DNA of 64,000 nucleotides from Olsenella sp. Marseille-P4559. GTDB taxonomy: Bacteria; Actinomycetota; Coriobacteriia; Coriobacteriales; Atopobiaceae. Below, one piece after another: positions 46,407 to 55,601 of the stretch (its first letter is position 1; the number at the start of each line of letters is the position of its first letter). A program made the translations under genes and the position numbers. The DNA lies in NCBI RefSeq assembly GCF_900605015.1, contig NZ_LR027573.1:718858-782857 (forward strand). Reading direction: 5' to 3'. The notes beneath the pieces are model-generated. The model did not search any database, was not told the origin of the DNA, and saw nothing but the letters and a program-made list of their open reading frames with translations.

Positions 46407-49400
46407 ATGTCCACAGCAGAGCAACAAAAGATAACCGGAATCTTCGATGTACTTAGCTACATAGAACGTATGTCAAAGTCTACCAAGGAGAGAGGCGACC
46501 TGTGGGAACGCGTCACCGCATGGTACCTACGCAACGATCCGCAGTCCCAACAGACGATGGGACGCGTGTGGCTGTGGTCCGACCCGGCCAACCCACTCCA
46601 TAACGGACAGGATACAGGCATCGACATCGTCTGCGAGGACAGGGACAGCAAAGGCCGCTTTTGGGCCGTCCAGTGCAAGAACTACGACCCCACACACGAG
46701 CTCACCTACAAGGAGCTCTCCACCTTCTTCGCAAAGGTGGAGGCCAACCCAAAATACAGTGGCTACGTCGTGGCAAGCGCCTCTGACGCACTCTCTTCCA
46801 ATGTCGAAAGTCACATCCTGCAGCTGCAGCAGAACACGGGCATCACGACCGAGCTACTCACTCCAACCGAGATGGCCAAGTCCAACGTCGACTGGTCGCA
46901 CTGCCTCACGAACTCCACGTTCGATCGCGTGACTTTCGACCCTAGGCCGCACCAGGCTCGTGCCATCCGCCAAATCAACGTCTCGCTCGAGATGCACGAC
47001 CGCTGCAAGGCCATCATGGCCTGCGGCACGGGCAAGACGCTCATGTCGCTCAGGCTTGCCGAGGATCGTTGTCCGCACGGCCTCGTGCTCTTCGGTGCGC
47101 CCTCCATCGCGCTCGTATCGCAGGCGATGCGCGAATGGACGAACCAGTCGCGCGAGAGCCTGCGCACGCTCGTGGTGTGCTCCGACGCCAAGGCATCCAA
47201 GGTGAGGGAAGACACCATCCTAGACAGCGTCGCCGACCTTTCCTATCCCGCCAACACCGACCCGTCGTCGCTCGTCGCGCGCTACCGGCAGATACACGCG
47301 GACGACCCCAGGGCTATGGTCGCTGTCTTTTGTACCTACCAGTCCATGCAGGTCATCCAAGATGCGCAAGGCATAGGTCTGCCGGCGTTCGACCTCGCCA
47401 TCTGCGACGAGGCACACAGGACGACGGGCGTGCGCACGCCCGATATGACGGATGACGAAGTATCAGCCTTCCAGATCGTGAACGACGGCGCCCGCATCCG
47501 AGCAGCCAAACGCGTCTACATGACGGCGACCCCGCGCATTTACGGAGACAAAGTCAAGCAAAAGGCCAAGGAGACCGCCTCTACGCTCTGCTCTATGGAT
47601 GACGAGGAGACCTACGGTCCTGTTGCCTACAACCTGCCGTTTGCCGAGGCGGTGGAAAAGCGTCTGCTCTGCGACTATCGCGTTGTCGTGCTCGCCGTGA
47701 GCGAGGAGGATGTCCCAGAGAACATCCAGCGCCTCATTTCCGATGGGTCGGAACTGAGGGTGGATGACGCGGCTAAGATCATCGGTACGTACAAGGGTCT
47801 CGCCAACCATGGTGTCGCGGCACAGGAGCGCCTGAATCTTGCTGAGGGCGACGAGGCGGATATCACCCCGGACTTCCTCCTCATCGATGATCTGCTTGAC
47901 ATCGATGAGCCTGATGACAGCCTCACTGAAGGCGTCAAGCCGCTCCATCGCGCCGTGGGGTTCTGCGGACGCATCTCCGACTCCAAGCGCATCGACAGGG
48001 CATTCAAGCAGGTTGTCGAGCACTACGTCAACGAAACCGGTGACGACCAGGGGCTCACGTGCATGCTCGACCACGTGGACGGCAGCATGGACTCGAGAGA
48101 GCGGGCCTCCAAGCTCGAGTGGCTTGCATCTGGTGACGCCGCAGACGAGTGTCGCATCCTCACTAACGCGCGCTGCCTTGCCGAAGGCGTGGATGTGCCC
48201 TCGCTTGATGCCGTCATCTTCTTCGCCCCACGCAAGAGCGAGGTGGACGTCGTCCAAGCGGTTGGCCGTGTCATGCGCACCTTCAAAGACAACGCCACGG
48301 GTGCGGAAAAGGAGCTGGGCTACATCATCCTTCCCGTGGTGATTCCTGCGCATATGACACCCGAACAGGCTCTCAACAACTCGCGGACCTTCGACGTTGT
48401 GTGGAAGGTACTCCAGGCCCTGCGCTCACACGATGAGCGCATGGACGCTTATGTGAATTCCATCCCGTTCAGAACTGCCAAGAAGGGCAGCGGTACCGGG
48501 GCAAACGGTCGCAATGCCATTGGAAGGCCTGCGCAGGAAGGCATGCAACCGGGCCAGGGCACTCTCGACCTCGACTTCGGCTCCACCGACCTCGAGCGTG
48601 CCGTCTACGCCAAGATGGTGGACAGGTGTGGCACCAAGGTCTACTGGGATGCCTGGGCAGACGACGTGGCGCACATCGCGGAACACTATGTAGCGCAGAT
48701 TGGGACAGCGCTCAAGAAGAGTGCCGGTGCCCGTGCGGGCTTCGACAAGTTCTTGCGTAGCCTGCGCGCATCGCTCAATCCCGGCATCAAGTCGGATGAT
48801 GCCGTGCAAATGGTCGCCCAGCACATGATCACGCTACCCGTCTTTGATGCCCTCTTCGGCGACTACAAGTTCGCAGGCTCGAACCCCGTCTCGGTGGCAA
48901 TCACCGACTTCCTCGCCACGCTCGAAGGCGAGGGCGTGGGTGAGATGGGCCGCGATGACCGTCGCGAGCTCGATGACCTCTACGACTCCGTGCGTCGCCG
49001 CACCCGCGTGGCACGCACCGACGCCAACCGTCAGGAGCTCATCAAGGATCTCTACAACGACTTCTTCTCGAAGGCATTCAAGGCGACCTCCGAGAAGCTC
49101 GGCATCGTCTACACGCCTGTCGAGATAGTGGACTACATGCTCCACATAGCCGACCGTACGATGAGGAGGGAATTTGGACGAGGCATCGCCGATGCAGGCG
49201 TGCACATACTCGACCCGTTCGCAGGGACGGGCTCCTACATGGCCGAGCTCATCAGCGACCCCAAGCTTATTCCGGTAGACCGGCTCAAAGACAAGTACAC
49301 ACGCGAACTGCACTCCAACGAGATTCTCCTTCTGGCCTACTACATCATGGTCGTAAACATCGAGTACGCCTATCACGAGCGCATGGGAGGAAGCTACGAA

Positions 49401-50336
49401 CCCTTCCCGGGAGCGGTACTCACTGACACCTTCCAGATGTACGAAAGTGACGACGAGCTCGACCTGGGCCTGTTCGTCGAGAACTCGGAGCGCGTACTCG
49501 CTCAGCAGGAGCAGGACATCTTCCTGGCAATCGGCAACCCGCCCTACTCCGCAGGCCAGAGCAACGCCAACGACGACAACGCCAACGAGCACTACCCGAT
49601 GCTGGAGCAGCGGATCAGGAAGACCTATGCTTCGCAGAGTGAGGCAAACTTAAAGAATTCCCTCTATGACTCCTACATCGAGGCGTTCCGTTGGGCATCC
49701 GACCGCATCGGTGAGGAGGGCATCGTCTGCTATGTCTCGAATGCGGGATGGCTGCGCTCCGACGCAGGAGCGGGCGTACGTCGTTGTTTTGTGGAAGAGT
49801 TCAACTCCATCTACGTATTCGACCTGCTGGGAAACCAGAGAACACAGGGCGAGGAATCGAGACGCCAGGGTGGCAAGGTATTCGGTTCGGGCTCACGTGC
49901 GCCCATCGCCATCACCATGCTCGTGAAGAACCCAAAGTCGAGCGAGCAAGGAGCCATCCACTACGTCTCCGTGGGCGAGTACAAAACCCAGGCGGAGAAG
50001 CTCCAGGTTGTTGCGAGCTATATCGACAAGGAACCTGTATGGCAGACACTCACGATGGACAAGCATGGCGACTGGTTAGACAAGCGCGATGACAGTTTCT
50101 ATGAAATGGCCCCGATGGGAGTTTGGGATTGTTCAAAGAAGACTGATAAAGGGCTTTTCTCAATTTGGTCGAGGGGACTGACCACAAGTCGTGACTCATG
50201 GATGATTGGTTTTTCTAATCAAACTGTCATCGATAACATGAACAAAATGATTGCTAATTATAATCACCAAGTCCGACAGTATATTCTCAACGGCCCTTCA
50301 TTTGAAATCGATAGGTCTAAGGACAGAATTTCATAG
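46407..50336 (+). CDS. Type ISP-like restriction-modification enzyme, N-terminal 1309 residues
   Basis: A single-chain restriction-modification protein interrupted by TAG at 50334. Domains in order: nuclease (GIDIVCEDR...FWAVQCKNY, D then Q-x-K, residues about 70-95), SF2 helicase (ACGTGKTLMSLR, ICDEAHRTTG, MTATPR, VVQAVGRVMRTF; about 185-680), adenine methyltransferase (LDPFAGTGSYMAELI near 935, catalytic NPPY in AIGNPPYSAGQ near 1050) and the start of a target-recognition region. This is the layout of Type ISP enzymes such as LlaGI and LlaBIII (about 1570-1600 residues), which methylate and cut one strand-oriented site. The 3' 200 bp or so are markedly AT-rich. Confidence 0.85.
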   Translation: MSTAEQQKITGIFDVLSYIERMSKSTKERGDLWERVTAWYLRNDPQSQQTMGRVWLWSDPANPLHNGQDTGIDIVCEDRDSKGRFWAVQCKNYDPTHELTYKELSTFFAKVEANPKYSGYVVASASDALSSNVESHILQLQQNTGITTELLTPTEMAKSNVDWSHCLTNSTFDRVTFDPRPHQARAIRQINVSLEMHDRCKAIMACGTGKTLMSLRLAEDRCPHGLVLFGAPSIALVSQAMREWTNQSRESLRTLVVCSDAKASKVREDTILDSVADLSYPANTDPSSLVARYRQIHADDPRAMVAVFCTYQSMQVIQDAQGIGLPAFDLAICDEAHRTTGVRTPDMTDDEVSAFQIVNDGARIRAAKRVYMTATPRIYGDKVKQKAKETASTLCSMDDEETYGPVAYNLPFAEAVEKRLLCDYRVVVLAVSEEDVPENIQRLISDGSELRVDDAAKIIGTYKGLANHGVAAQERLNLAEGDEADITPDFLLIDDLLDIDEPDDSLTEGVKPLHRAVGFCGRISDSKRIDRAFKQVVEHYVNETGDDQGLTCMLDHVDGSMDSRERASKLEWLASGDAADECRILTNARCLAEGVDVPSLDAVIFFAPRKSEVDVVQAVGRVMRTFKDNATGAEKELGYIILPVVIPAHMTPEQALNNSRTFDVVWKVLQALRSHDERMDAYVNSIPFRTAKKGSGTGANGRNAIGRPAQEGMQPGQGTLDLDFGSTDLERAVYAKMVDRCGTKVYWDAWADDVAHIAEHYVAQIGTALKKSAGARAGFDKFLRSLRASLNPGIKSDDAVQMVAQHMITLPVFDALFGDYKFAGSNPVSVAITDFLATLEGEGVGEMGRDDRRELDDLYDSVRRRTRVARTDANRQELIKDLYNDFFSKAFKATSEKLGIVYTPVEIVDYMLHIADRTMRREFGRGIADAGVHILDPFAGTGSYMAELISDPKLIPVDRLKDKYTRELHSNEILLLAYYIMVVNIEYAYHERMGGSYEPFPGAVLTDTFQMYESDDELDLGLFVENSERVLAQQEQDIFLAIGNPPYSAGQSNANDDNANEHYPMLEQRIRKTYASQSEANLKNSLYDSYIEAFRWASDRIGEEGIVCYVSNAGWLRSDAGAGVRRCFVEEFNSIYVFDLLGNQRTQGEESRRQGGKVFGSGSRAPIAITMLVKNPKSSEQGAIHYVSVGEYKTQAEKLQVVASYIDKEPVWQTLTMDKHGDWLDKRDDSFYEMAPMGVWDCSKKTDKGLFSIWSRGLTTSRDSWMIGFSNQTVIDNMNKMIANYNHQVRQYILNGPSFEIDRSKDRIS

Positions 50337-50354
50337 ACAGATGGCCTTGAGTCT

Positions 50355-51413
50355 ATGCTGCAAAAAGGGAACGAGTTGACCTCTTCATCAGAGACAAGAG
50401 CAATACAGTATCGTCCATTCGTCAAAGAACAAATATATGTTGCCGACTACCCGCTCGTACACCGCCCTTATCTCCAACCGAAACTCTTCCCGCTCATAGC
50501 ACCGCACGAGACTGCGCCGAATGTGGTTATTGATACGGGTGAACGTGGCACGTTCATAAGTAATATCCTGCCCGACCTCGAGCTGAACCATCATGGACAA
50601 TGCTTCCCACTTTTCTGGTACGAGAGGGACGAGGATAACAAGCTCTTCGCCGCTGAAGGCGAGAAGGTCGTACGCGATGCATGGGGTGGGCGCTACGTGC
50701 GCCATGACGGCATTACCGACCAGACGCTCGACGTGTTCCGCCATGCATATCCCTTAGCGTTCGCGACGCGTACGAAGAAGGATGGTGGTACGCAGATCTC
50801 CAAGGAGGATATTTTCTACTACATCTATGGCGTGCTCCACTCACCCGATTATCGTAGACGTTTTGCTGCGAACCTTGCGAAGGAGCTACCGAGGATTCCA
50901 CTTGCCCGTGAGCTTGAAGCGTTCTCGCGCGCGGGGCGTGCCCTGGCCAAACTGCACCTGAACTATGAGAGCATTGATCCGTGGCCCAATCTTGTTGTGG
51001 AAGGCGTGCTCCCTGGCATGGATCCAGGGCGCGTGGTGAAGCTCGCATGGGGCAAGAGGCGCGATCCCGAGACTGGCAAGAAGGTCAACGACTACACGCG
51101 GCTCGTCTACAACAAGAACGTCACCGTCTCGAACATCCCAGAGGCCGCCAATGACTACAAGGTGAATGGCCGTAGTCCGCTGGAGTGGATGGTTGACCGC
51201 TACCAAGTGAAGACCGACAAGGCGACGGGCATCACCAACGATCCCAACAACTACAGTGATGATCCGCGCTATATCCTCGACCTCATCGGGCGTCTGGTCA
51301 CGGTGTCGATGCGCACACAGGAGGTCGTAGCTGGGCTTCCGGATATCAATGAAGTTGAGCATCCGGCCTGTTGGCCAACGGCGTGGGGACAGACACAGCA
51401 TGAGTTAGATTAG
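50355..51413 (+). CDS. Type ISP-like enzyme, C-terminal target-recognition part
   Basis: It is in the same frame as the gene before it, separated only by TAG 50334-50336 and five further codons; the nearest ATG is 50355. QYRPFVKEQIYVADYPLVHR and FPLFWYERDEDN lead into GRYVRHDGITDQTLDVFRHA and FYYIYGVLHSPDYRRRFAAN, typical of the C-terminal half of Type ISP and related R-M enzymes. It probably specifies the recognised sequence. Readthrough of TAG, or reinitiation at 50355 giving a trans-acting specificity subunit, are both conceivable. More likely it is a nonsense-inactivated enzyme. Confidence 0.7.
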   Translation: MLQKGNELTSSSETRAIQYRPFVKEQIYVADYPLVHRPYLQPKLFPLIAPHETAPNVVIDTGERGTFISNILPDLELNHHGQCFPLFWYERDEDNKLFAAEGEKVVRDAWGGRYVRHDGITDQTLDVFRHAYPLAFATRTKKDGGTQISKEDIFYYIYGVLHSPDYRRRFAANLAKELPRIPLARELEAFSRAGRALAKLHLNYESIDPWPNLVVEGVLPGMDPGRVVKLAWGKRRDPETGKKVNDYTRLVYNKNVTVSNIPEAANDYKVNGRSPLEWMVDRYQVKTDKATGITNDPNNYSDDPRYILDLIGRLVTVSMRTQEVVAGLPDINEVEHPACWPTAWGQTQHELD

Positions 51414-51433
51414 AAAAGCAAAGGGACACGTTG

Positions 51434-52756
51434 ATGAGCCAAGAAGTTCGTAACATACCGATAGATCAGCTGCACATGTGGACGGAGAACCCCAGGGATC
51501 CTGTCGATGCGTCCGCAACCGATAGGGACATCATTCTGCGGGCCATAGACAACGAGAGTGGAAACTGGGAACTCGACAAGATGCTCTCGGAAATTGGCGA
51601 TGAGTACTACTACAACGAGATTCCCACAGTCGTTGAGATAAACAATCGCTATATTGTGTACGACGGAAACAGGCGCCTTGCGGTAATCAAGTGTCTCAAG
51701 AATTCGGAGCTGTACTCCATCGCCACAAACCGTCTACCTATATTCAACGCCCCTCTCGCGCTCGCATCGCTCGACTCCCTCCCATGCAATGTGTGCGACC
51801 TCGAAACCGCCCTCACCATCGTGGAGAGAACCCATGCGAGTTCAGGCAGATGGGGGAAACTCCAATACGAGCAATTTCTCCACGTACATAGGAATGCTCC
51901 AAAGGGAAGGCTCATGGCCCTAGATGAAGCAGGGGGTGGCATCGTATCAAGGACACCAAAACTAAACGGGGAGTACGTTCAGCAAAGGCTACTCTCAGAG
52001 TCAAGTCTTAATCCGGTCGGCCTATCTATCAAGAATGGTAAATTATTTTCGAGTCTCAGCGAAGAAGAGAGCCGTCACATCATCGAGGACATAGCCAGAG
52101 TCATGGAGGAAGGCCTAAGCAAGGCTCGCAAGAACCCAGGAGACCTCAAGGGCGCCCTCGTCGAGTTAGACCATGACCGATATATCAATGCCATCTCATA
52201 CAATCCCGAGTCATCGCATCAGGTGACACCACCGACCGAAGCAGCGCCACACGATACCGGCAATGCCAACTCCCGCGCAAAAACAAGACGCCTTCCCGTG
52301 CAAGCACATAGACACGAGAAGATATTCGGTGGGTCACTTCGCCCAAAGGGCAACCGCTCGAATGAAATGTACCGCGCCATAGAGCAGGTCTATGCGATGT
52401 ACTTAAGGGATACGATAAAGAACTCGCACCTGCTCCCATTCATCGGGTTCTCTATGCGCCTGCTCCTGGAAACCATAGCCCAAGAGTACTATGCAGCTCA
52501 AAATCCACCTTCGAATCACGGGGATAATGCTTGGAAGGACTTTGCGAAGGAAGTCGTGAAGCCTTTGCTAAGAAAGGCAGGCGATTCTAAGCTTCTGAAC
52601 GACTTCAGTCTGGATCAGTCTTGGGTTGATGGGGACATGAACTTAGAAGCAATAGTAGGTAAATGGGCACATGGAACTATGGATGCCGCCGAGATGAACA
52701 TCATTAATTGCTCAAAGATTGCTGGGTATGTCATACGTCAGGTTTGGTCAAGATAG
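51434..52756 (+). CDS. ParB-like protein of the defence cassette
   Basis: A 440-residue protein. The N-terminal part resembles the ParB/Srx fold: IPIDQLHMWTENPRDP, then EINNRYIVYDGNRRLAVIKC, with G-N-R-R-L matching the ParB box-II GxRRxxA. The middle is charged, and the C-terminal part (YRAIEQVYAMYLRDTIKNSH) is helical and unknown. It lies 20 nt after the R-M gene and about 65 nt before the ATPase, all in one direction. ParB-fold proteins bind CTP or act as nucleases/ADP-ribosyl hydrolase relatives. I cannot say which. Confidence 0.7.
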   Translation: MSQEVRNIPIDQLHMWTENPRDPVDASATDRDIILRAIDNESGNWELDKMLSEIGDEYYYNEIPTVVEINNRYIVYDGNRRLAVIKCLKNSELYSIATNRLPIFNAPLALASLDSLPCNVCDLETALTIVERTHASSGRWGKLQYEQFLHVHRNAPKGRLMALDEAGGGIVSRTPKLNGEYVQQRLLSESSLNPVGLSIKNGKLFSSLSEEESRHIIEDIARVMEEGLSKARKNPGDLKGALVELDHDRYINAISYNPESSHQVTPPTEAAPHDTGNANSRAKTRRLPVQAHRHEKIFGGSLRPKGNRSNEMYRAIEQVYAMYLRDTIKNSHLLPFIGFSMRLLLETIAQEYYAAQNPPSNHGDNAWKDFAKEVVKPLLRKAGDSKLLNDFSLDQSWVDGDMNLEAIVGKWAHGTMDAAEMNIINCSKIAGYVIRQVWSR

Positions 52757-52821
52757 CTAGTGTGAGGTTATTTATACTGTTAGCAGGACGTACCATTGCA
52801 TTGGAAGTGGAGCTAAAGTCG

Positions 52822-54519
52822 ATGATAATACGCAGCATTCATATTAATGACTTCAGACAATTCTCCAATGTTGAGATTAAGCTTGGCAGGCGGATTACTG
52901 CTATTGCTGGAAACAATGGTACTGGCAAGTCAACAATACTTGGTTTACTTGCGAATTCATCAGAGCTGCCCGCTGTTTACAAAACATACCTAGGGAAGCG
53001 CTATAGAAGTGAGTTCTCAGAGCTGTTTGCCGCATCGCCCAAGTATGATCTGTCCGGGAGTGACAGAGCGCGCATTACCTTTGAAAGGCATGGATCTGGA
53101 GAATCAAAAAATAGCATTACTACAGAGGAAGTGTCGTTTAGAACAGCATGGCAAGGCAAGAAAACGCGTTTTCGGATTATACCACGTAGGAAAAATGAAC
53201 AAGGAAGAATGGTATCGTCAAAGATGCCTTCGCCCATCATTTACCTCGGACTGTCGCGTCTTTACCCGCTTGGCGAAGCTGACGACAAAGCCGTATCGTC
53301 ACGCACGCAGAAGTGGAAAGATTCTGCAGACGAAAACTGGTTTAAAAATAATTACACAAGTATTTTGAGCATGAATGATTCTATCGATTCAGTAAGTAGT
53401 CTTGGCATAAAAGGGCTTGCACGCAAACGAGGAATGGGCGTAGGAACTGATTTGTATGGGCCAACTACGAATTCCTCGGGACAAGATAACCTTGGCCAGA
53501 TTCTCATGGCAATTCTGTCGTTTAAAAGCCTTAAACGAGAGCTAGGAGATGATTGGGATGGCGGACAACTAATTATCGATGAACTCGATGCCACTCTTCA
53601 TCCGGCGGCACAGGAACGACTGATCAAGCTCCTTTTGAAAGAATGCAAGTCTAATGGGTTTCAAGTTATCTTTACCACACACAGCACTGTTCTTCTAAAG
53701 CAGCTAAGCGATATGAATCAAAGAAATCCAAATGATGGCCCGGGGGATATTGAGGTTGCCTATTTGACAAACGGCAACGGCAGACTTGAGGTGAAGCGCA
53801 ACCCAAGCTGGAGCTTCATCAATAATGATCTACTCATTCGCTCTGCCAATCAGCACATACCGAAGGTTGGCGTCTTTACAGAGGATGCAGAGGCAAGATG
53901 GCTGGCATCAAGGCTTCTTAAGGAGAAGCGTCCGGATATTCTTGACAATGTCAACTTCATTGATGCATCTATTGGTTGCGGGCAGTTGATGCAGCTTTAT
54001 AGTCAGGACTATCCCTACCTAAGAGACAGAATAGTGGTCTTTGATGGTGATGTTTCCAAAAGTAAGTTGGAGGAGTATATACCTCTAGATGACATTCAAC
54101 GTGGGGCGAATATTGTGCTCCTTCCCGGGAAAGGTACCGATAGTGAGGTTGGCAAAGGCGAGCGTCCTGAAAGCGTGATTTGTGACTATCTCGAGTCGCT
54201 TATTAAATCTGACAGTCCAGTAATAAGCATCCTTGAGAGACAGTATGATTTGACGTTACGAAATATTGTTAAAGACAATGGTCCTCTGTCATCTAAATAT
54301 GACAATGAAAATTCCCCTCGCAATAAATACAAAGAGTGGTTTAGGGCTAACAAGGCTGTATTTGATGGAATTGATATCGTTCACTATTGGGTAGAGGACA
54401 ATCCTAAAGAGACGGATGAGTTCATTGCTAGCTTTACTAGAGCATATAACACAGTAGCAAAGAGGACATCGGCCCGAGAGATATCAGTGGCTGTGTTAAA
54501 AATACTTGATGTTAGTTGA
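52822..54519 (+). CDS. AAA-TOPRIM ATPase, OLD/PARIS-like
   Basis: A 565-residue SMC-like ATPase with a TOPRIM-type end. Walker A is GNNGTGKST (about 30-38), the signature/Walker B region is QLIIDELDATLHP (about 248-260), and the H-loop is FTTHSTVLL. The C-terminal third has FTEDAEARWLASRLL (Glu-containing, as in TOPRIM) and VVFDGDVSKSK (D-x-D). The order AAA then TOPRIM resembles OLD nucleases and PARIS AriA-AriB. The DNA is AT-rich compared with its neighbours, a sign of separate origin. ATG 52822 (GGAG upstream) is chosen because the conserved strand begins there. Confidence 0.75.
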   Translation: MIIRSIHINDFRQFSNVEIKLGRRITAIAGNNGTGKSTILGLLANSSELPAVYKTYLGKRYRSEFSELFAASPKYDLSGSDRARITFERHGSGESKNSITTEEVSFRTAWQGKKTRFRIIPRRKNEQGRMVSSKMPSPIIYLGLSRLYPLGEADDKAVSSRTQKWKDSADENWFKNNYTSILSMNDSIDSVSSLGIKGLARKRGMGVGTDLYGPTTNSSGQDNLGQILMAILSFKSLKRELGDDWDGGQLIIDELDATLHPAAQERLIKLLLKECKSNGFQVIFTTHSTVLLKQLSDMNQRNPNDGPGDIEVAYLTNGNGRLEVKRNPSWSFINNDLLIRSANQHIPKVGVFTEDAEARWLASRLLKEKRPDILDNVNFIDASIGCGQLMQLYSQDYPYLRDRIVVFDGDVSKSKLEEYIPLDDIQRGANIVLLPGKGTDSEVGKGERPESVICDYLESLIKSDSPVISILERQYDLTLRNIVKDNGPLSSKYDNENSPRNKYKEWFRANKAVFDGIDIVHYWVEDNPKETDEFIASFTRAYNTVAKRTSAREISVAVLKILDVS

Positions 54520-54529
54520 GGAGGTGCCC

Positions 54530-55387
54530 ATGCCGATCACGTACACGCCTATTCGCTATCCCGGTGGTAAGTCCAAAATCTACCCCATCGTTGATGCCAT
54601 CATCGAGGCGAATGATCTTAGCAGCTGCACGTACGCCGAGGCCTTCTGCGGTGGTGCAGGGTTGGCCGTCAAGCTCCTACTGAAGAACCGTGTCTCCCAC
54701 ATTCTCCTCAACGACCTCGACCCTGCTGTCTATAGCATGTGGGACGCCATCATCCACCATTCTAGCGAACTTTGTCGGTTCCTCATGGAGGTCAAACTCT
54801 CCGTTGACGAGTGGTCAAGACAGCGCGAGAGGCTTCTTACTGCCGACGCTCCATCATTGGCGCTCGGCAAAGCGGCTCTCTACCTCAACCGCACAAACCG
54901 ATCGGGCATCCTGGGAGCAAGGCCCATCGGAGGCCTAGAGCAGACCGGAAAGTACAACATCGGCGCTCGCTTCAATAGAGTGGGGCTTTGCCGCAAGGTA
55001 CAGGCAATTGCGGCCAGAGCTGATGACATTCTCCTGTACAACGAGGATGTGACTGACTTTATAGAGAGTGTGCTCACGTTGGAGAAGAGCCCACTCCTCG
55101 TCAACTTCGATCCGCCCTACGTCGAAAAGGGCCCGGAACTCTATACCAACTCGTTCTTGGTGGAAGATCATCTTTCCCTGGCCAAGAAGATAGCCTCCTG
55201 CAACTTCCCATGGATTGTTACGTATGACGCGGTGCCGCTAATCGACCATGCATACGCAAACTTTGAACGATACGATCTCTCCATCGGCTACAGTGCAGCC
55301 CGGACAAGGGTTGGGAACGAGATTCTTGTCGCAGGGCCAAGTGTAACGGTACCAAGTGGACTACTTCCCATAAGGGAAGCTGCATAA
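54530..55387 (+). CDS. D12-class (Dam-like) adenine-N6 methyltransferase
   Basis: A 285-residue methyltransferase. YTPIRYPGGKSKIYPIVDA and YAEAFCGGAGLAVKLLL (SAM site) begin it; catalytic motif IV is VNFDPPYVEKG, and IVTYDAVPLIDHAY follows. It belongs to the D12 class, which includes Dam and the M.DpnII types. GAGGAGG is 7 nt before ATG 54530, 10 nt after the ATPase stop. It may modify host DNA for a partner nuclease or serve as the self-marking component of the cassette. Confidence 0.88.
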   Translation: MPITYTPIRYPGGKSKIYPIVDAIIEANDLSSCTYAEAFCGGAGLAVKLLLKNRVSHILLNDLDPAVYSMWDAIIHHSSELCRFLMEVKLSVDEWSRQRERLLTADAPSLALGKAALYLNRTNRSGILGARPIGGLEQTGKYNIGARFNRVGLCRKVQAIAARADDILLYNEDVTDFIESVLTLEKSPLLVNFDPPYVEKGPELYTNSFLVEDHLSLAKKIASCNFPWIVTYDAVPLIDHAYANFERYDLSIGYSAARTRVGNEILVAGPSVTVPSGLLPIREAA

Positions 55388-55391
55388 CAAT

Positions 55392-55497
55392 CCCACCCCG
55401 CGCGTCAGCGGCTCCCCCGGATCCTCTCGTCCAGCAGTTCAGCGTACTCGTCGGGACGGGCGCACTGGTAGCCGCAGTGGTTGTAGCCGGGCGCATC
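55392..55497. repeat. Direct repeat, left copy (hydrolase 3'-end fragment)
   Basis: This 106-bp segment matches 57626-57731 without gaps and with about six mismatches. It encodes in the minus direction the last residues of the alpha/beta hydrolase at 57639-58490 (GYQCARPDEY). It is therefore the stump of a second hydrolase copy. The pair brackets the Schlafen-type gene and an IS3-like remnant. Confidence 0.75.
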
Positions 55498-55555
55498 GAC
55501 GTCGAGAGGACGGCTGGGTACCTGACTGCCGGATAGTTCAACAGCTCGCTACTGT

Positions 55556-55587
55556 GGAAGTTACTGTGGAAGCCAGATTTCCCCAGT
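55556..55587. repeat. Inverted repeat, left end
   Basis: GGAAGTTACTGTGGAAG (55556-55572), extended by TTCC.CAGT, is the exact inverse of 57226-57242 on the far side of the Schlafen-type gene. The unit TACTGTGGAAG occurs twice in tandem here. Confidence 0.6.
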
Positions 55588-55601
55588 ACTCAGTTCCAGA
55601 G

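Noticed and set aside
51886-52445. Short minus-strand frames within the ParB-like gene
   Set aside because: No homology or start signals; the plus-strand gene accounts for the sequence.
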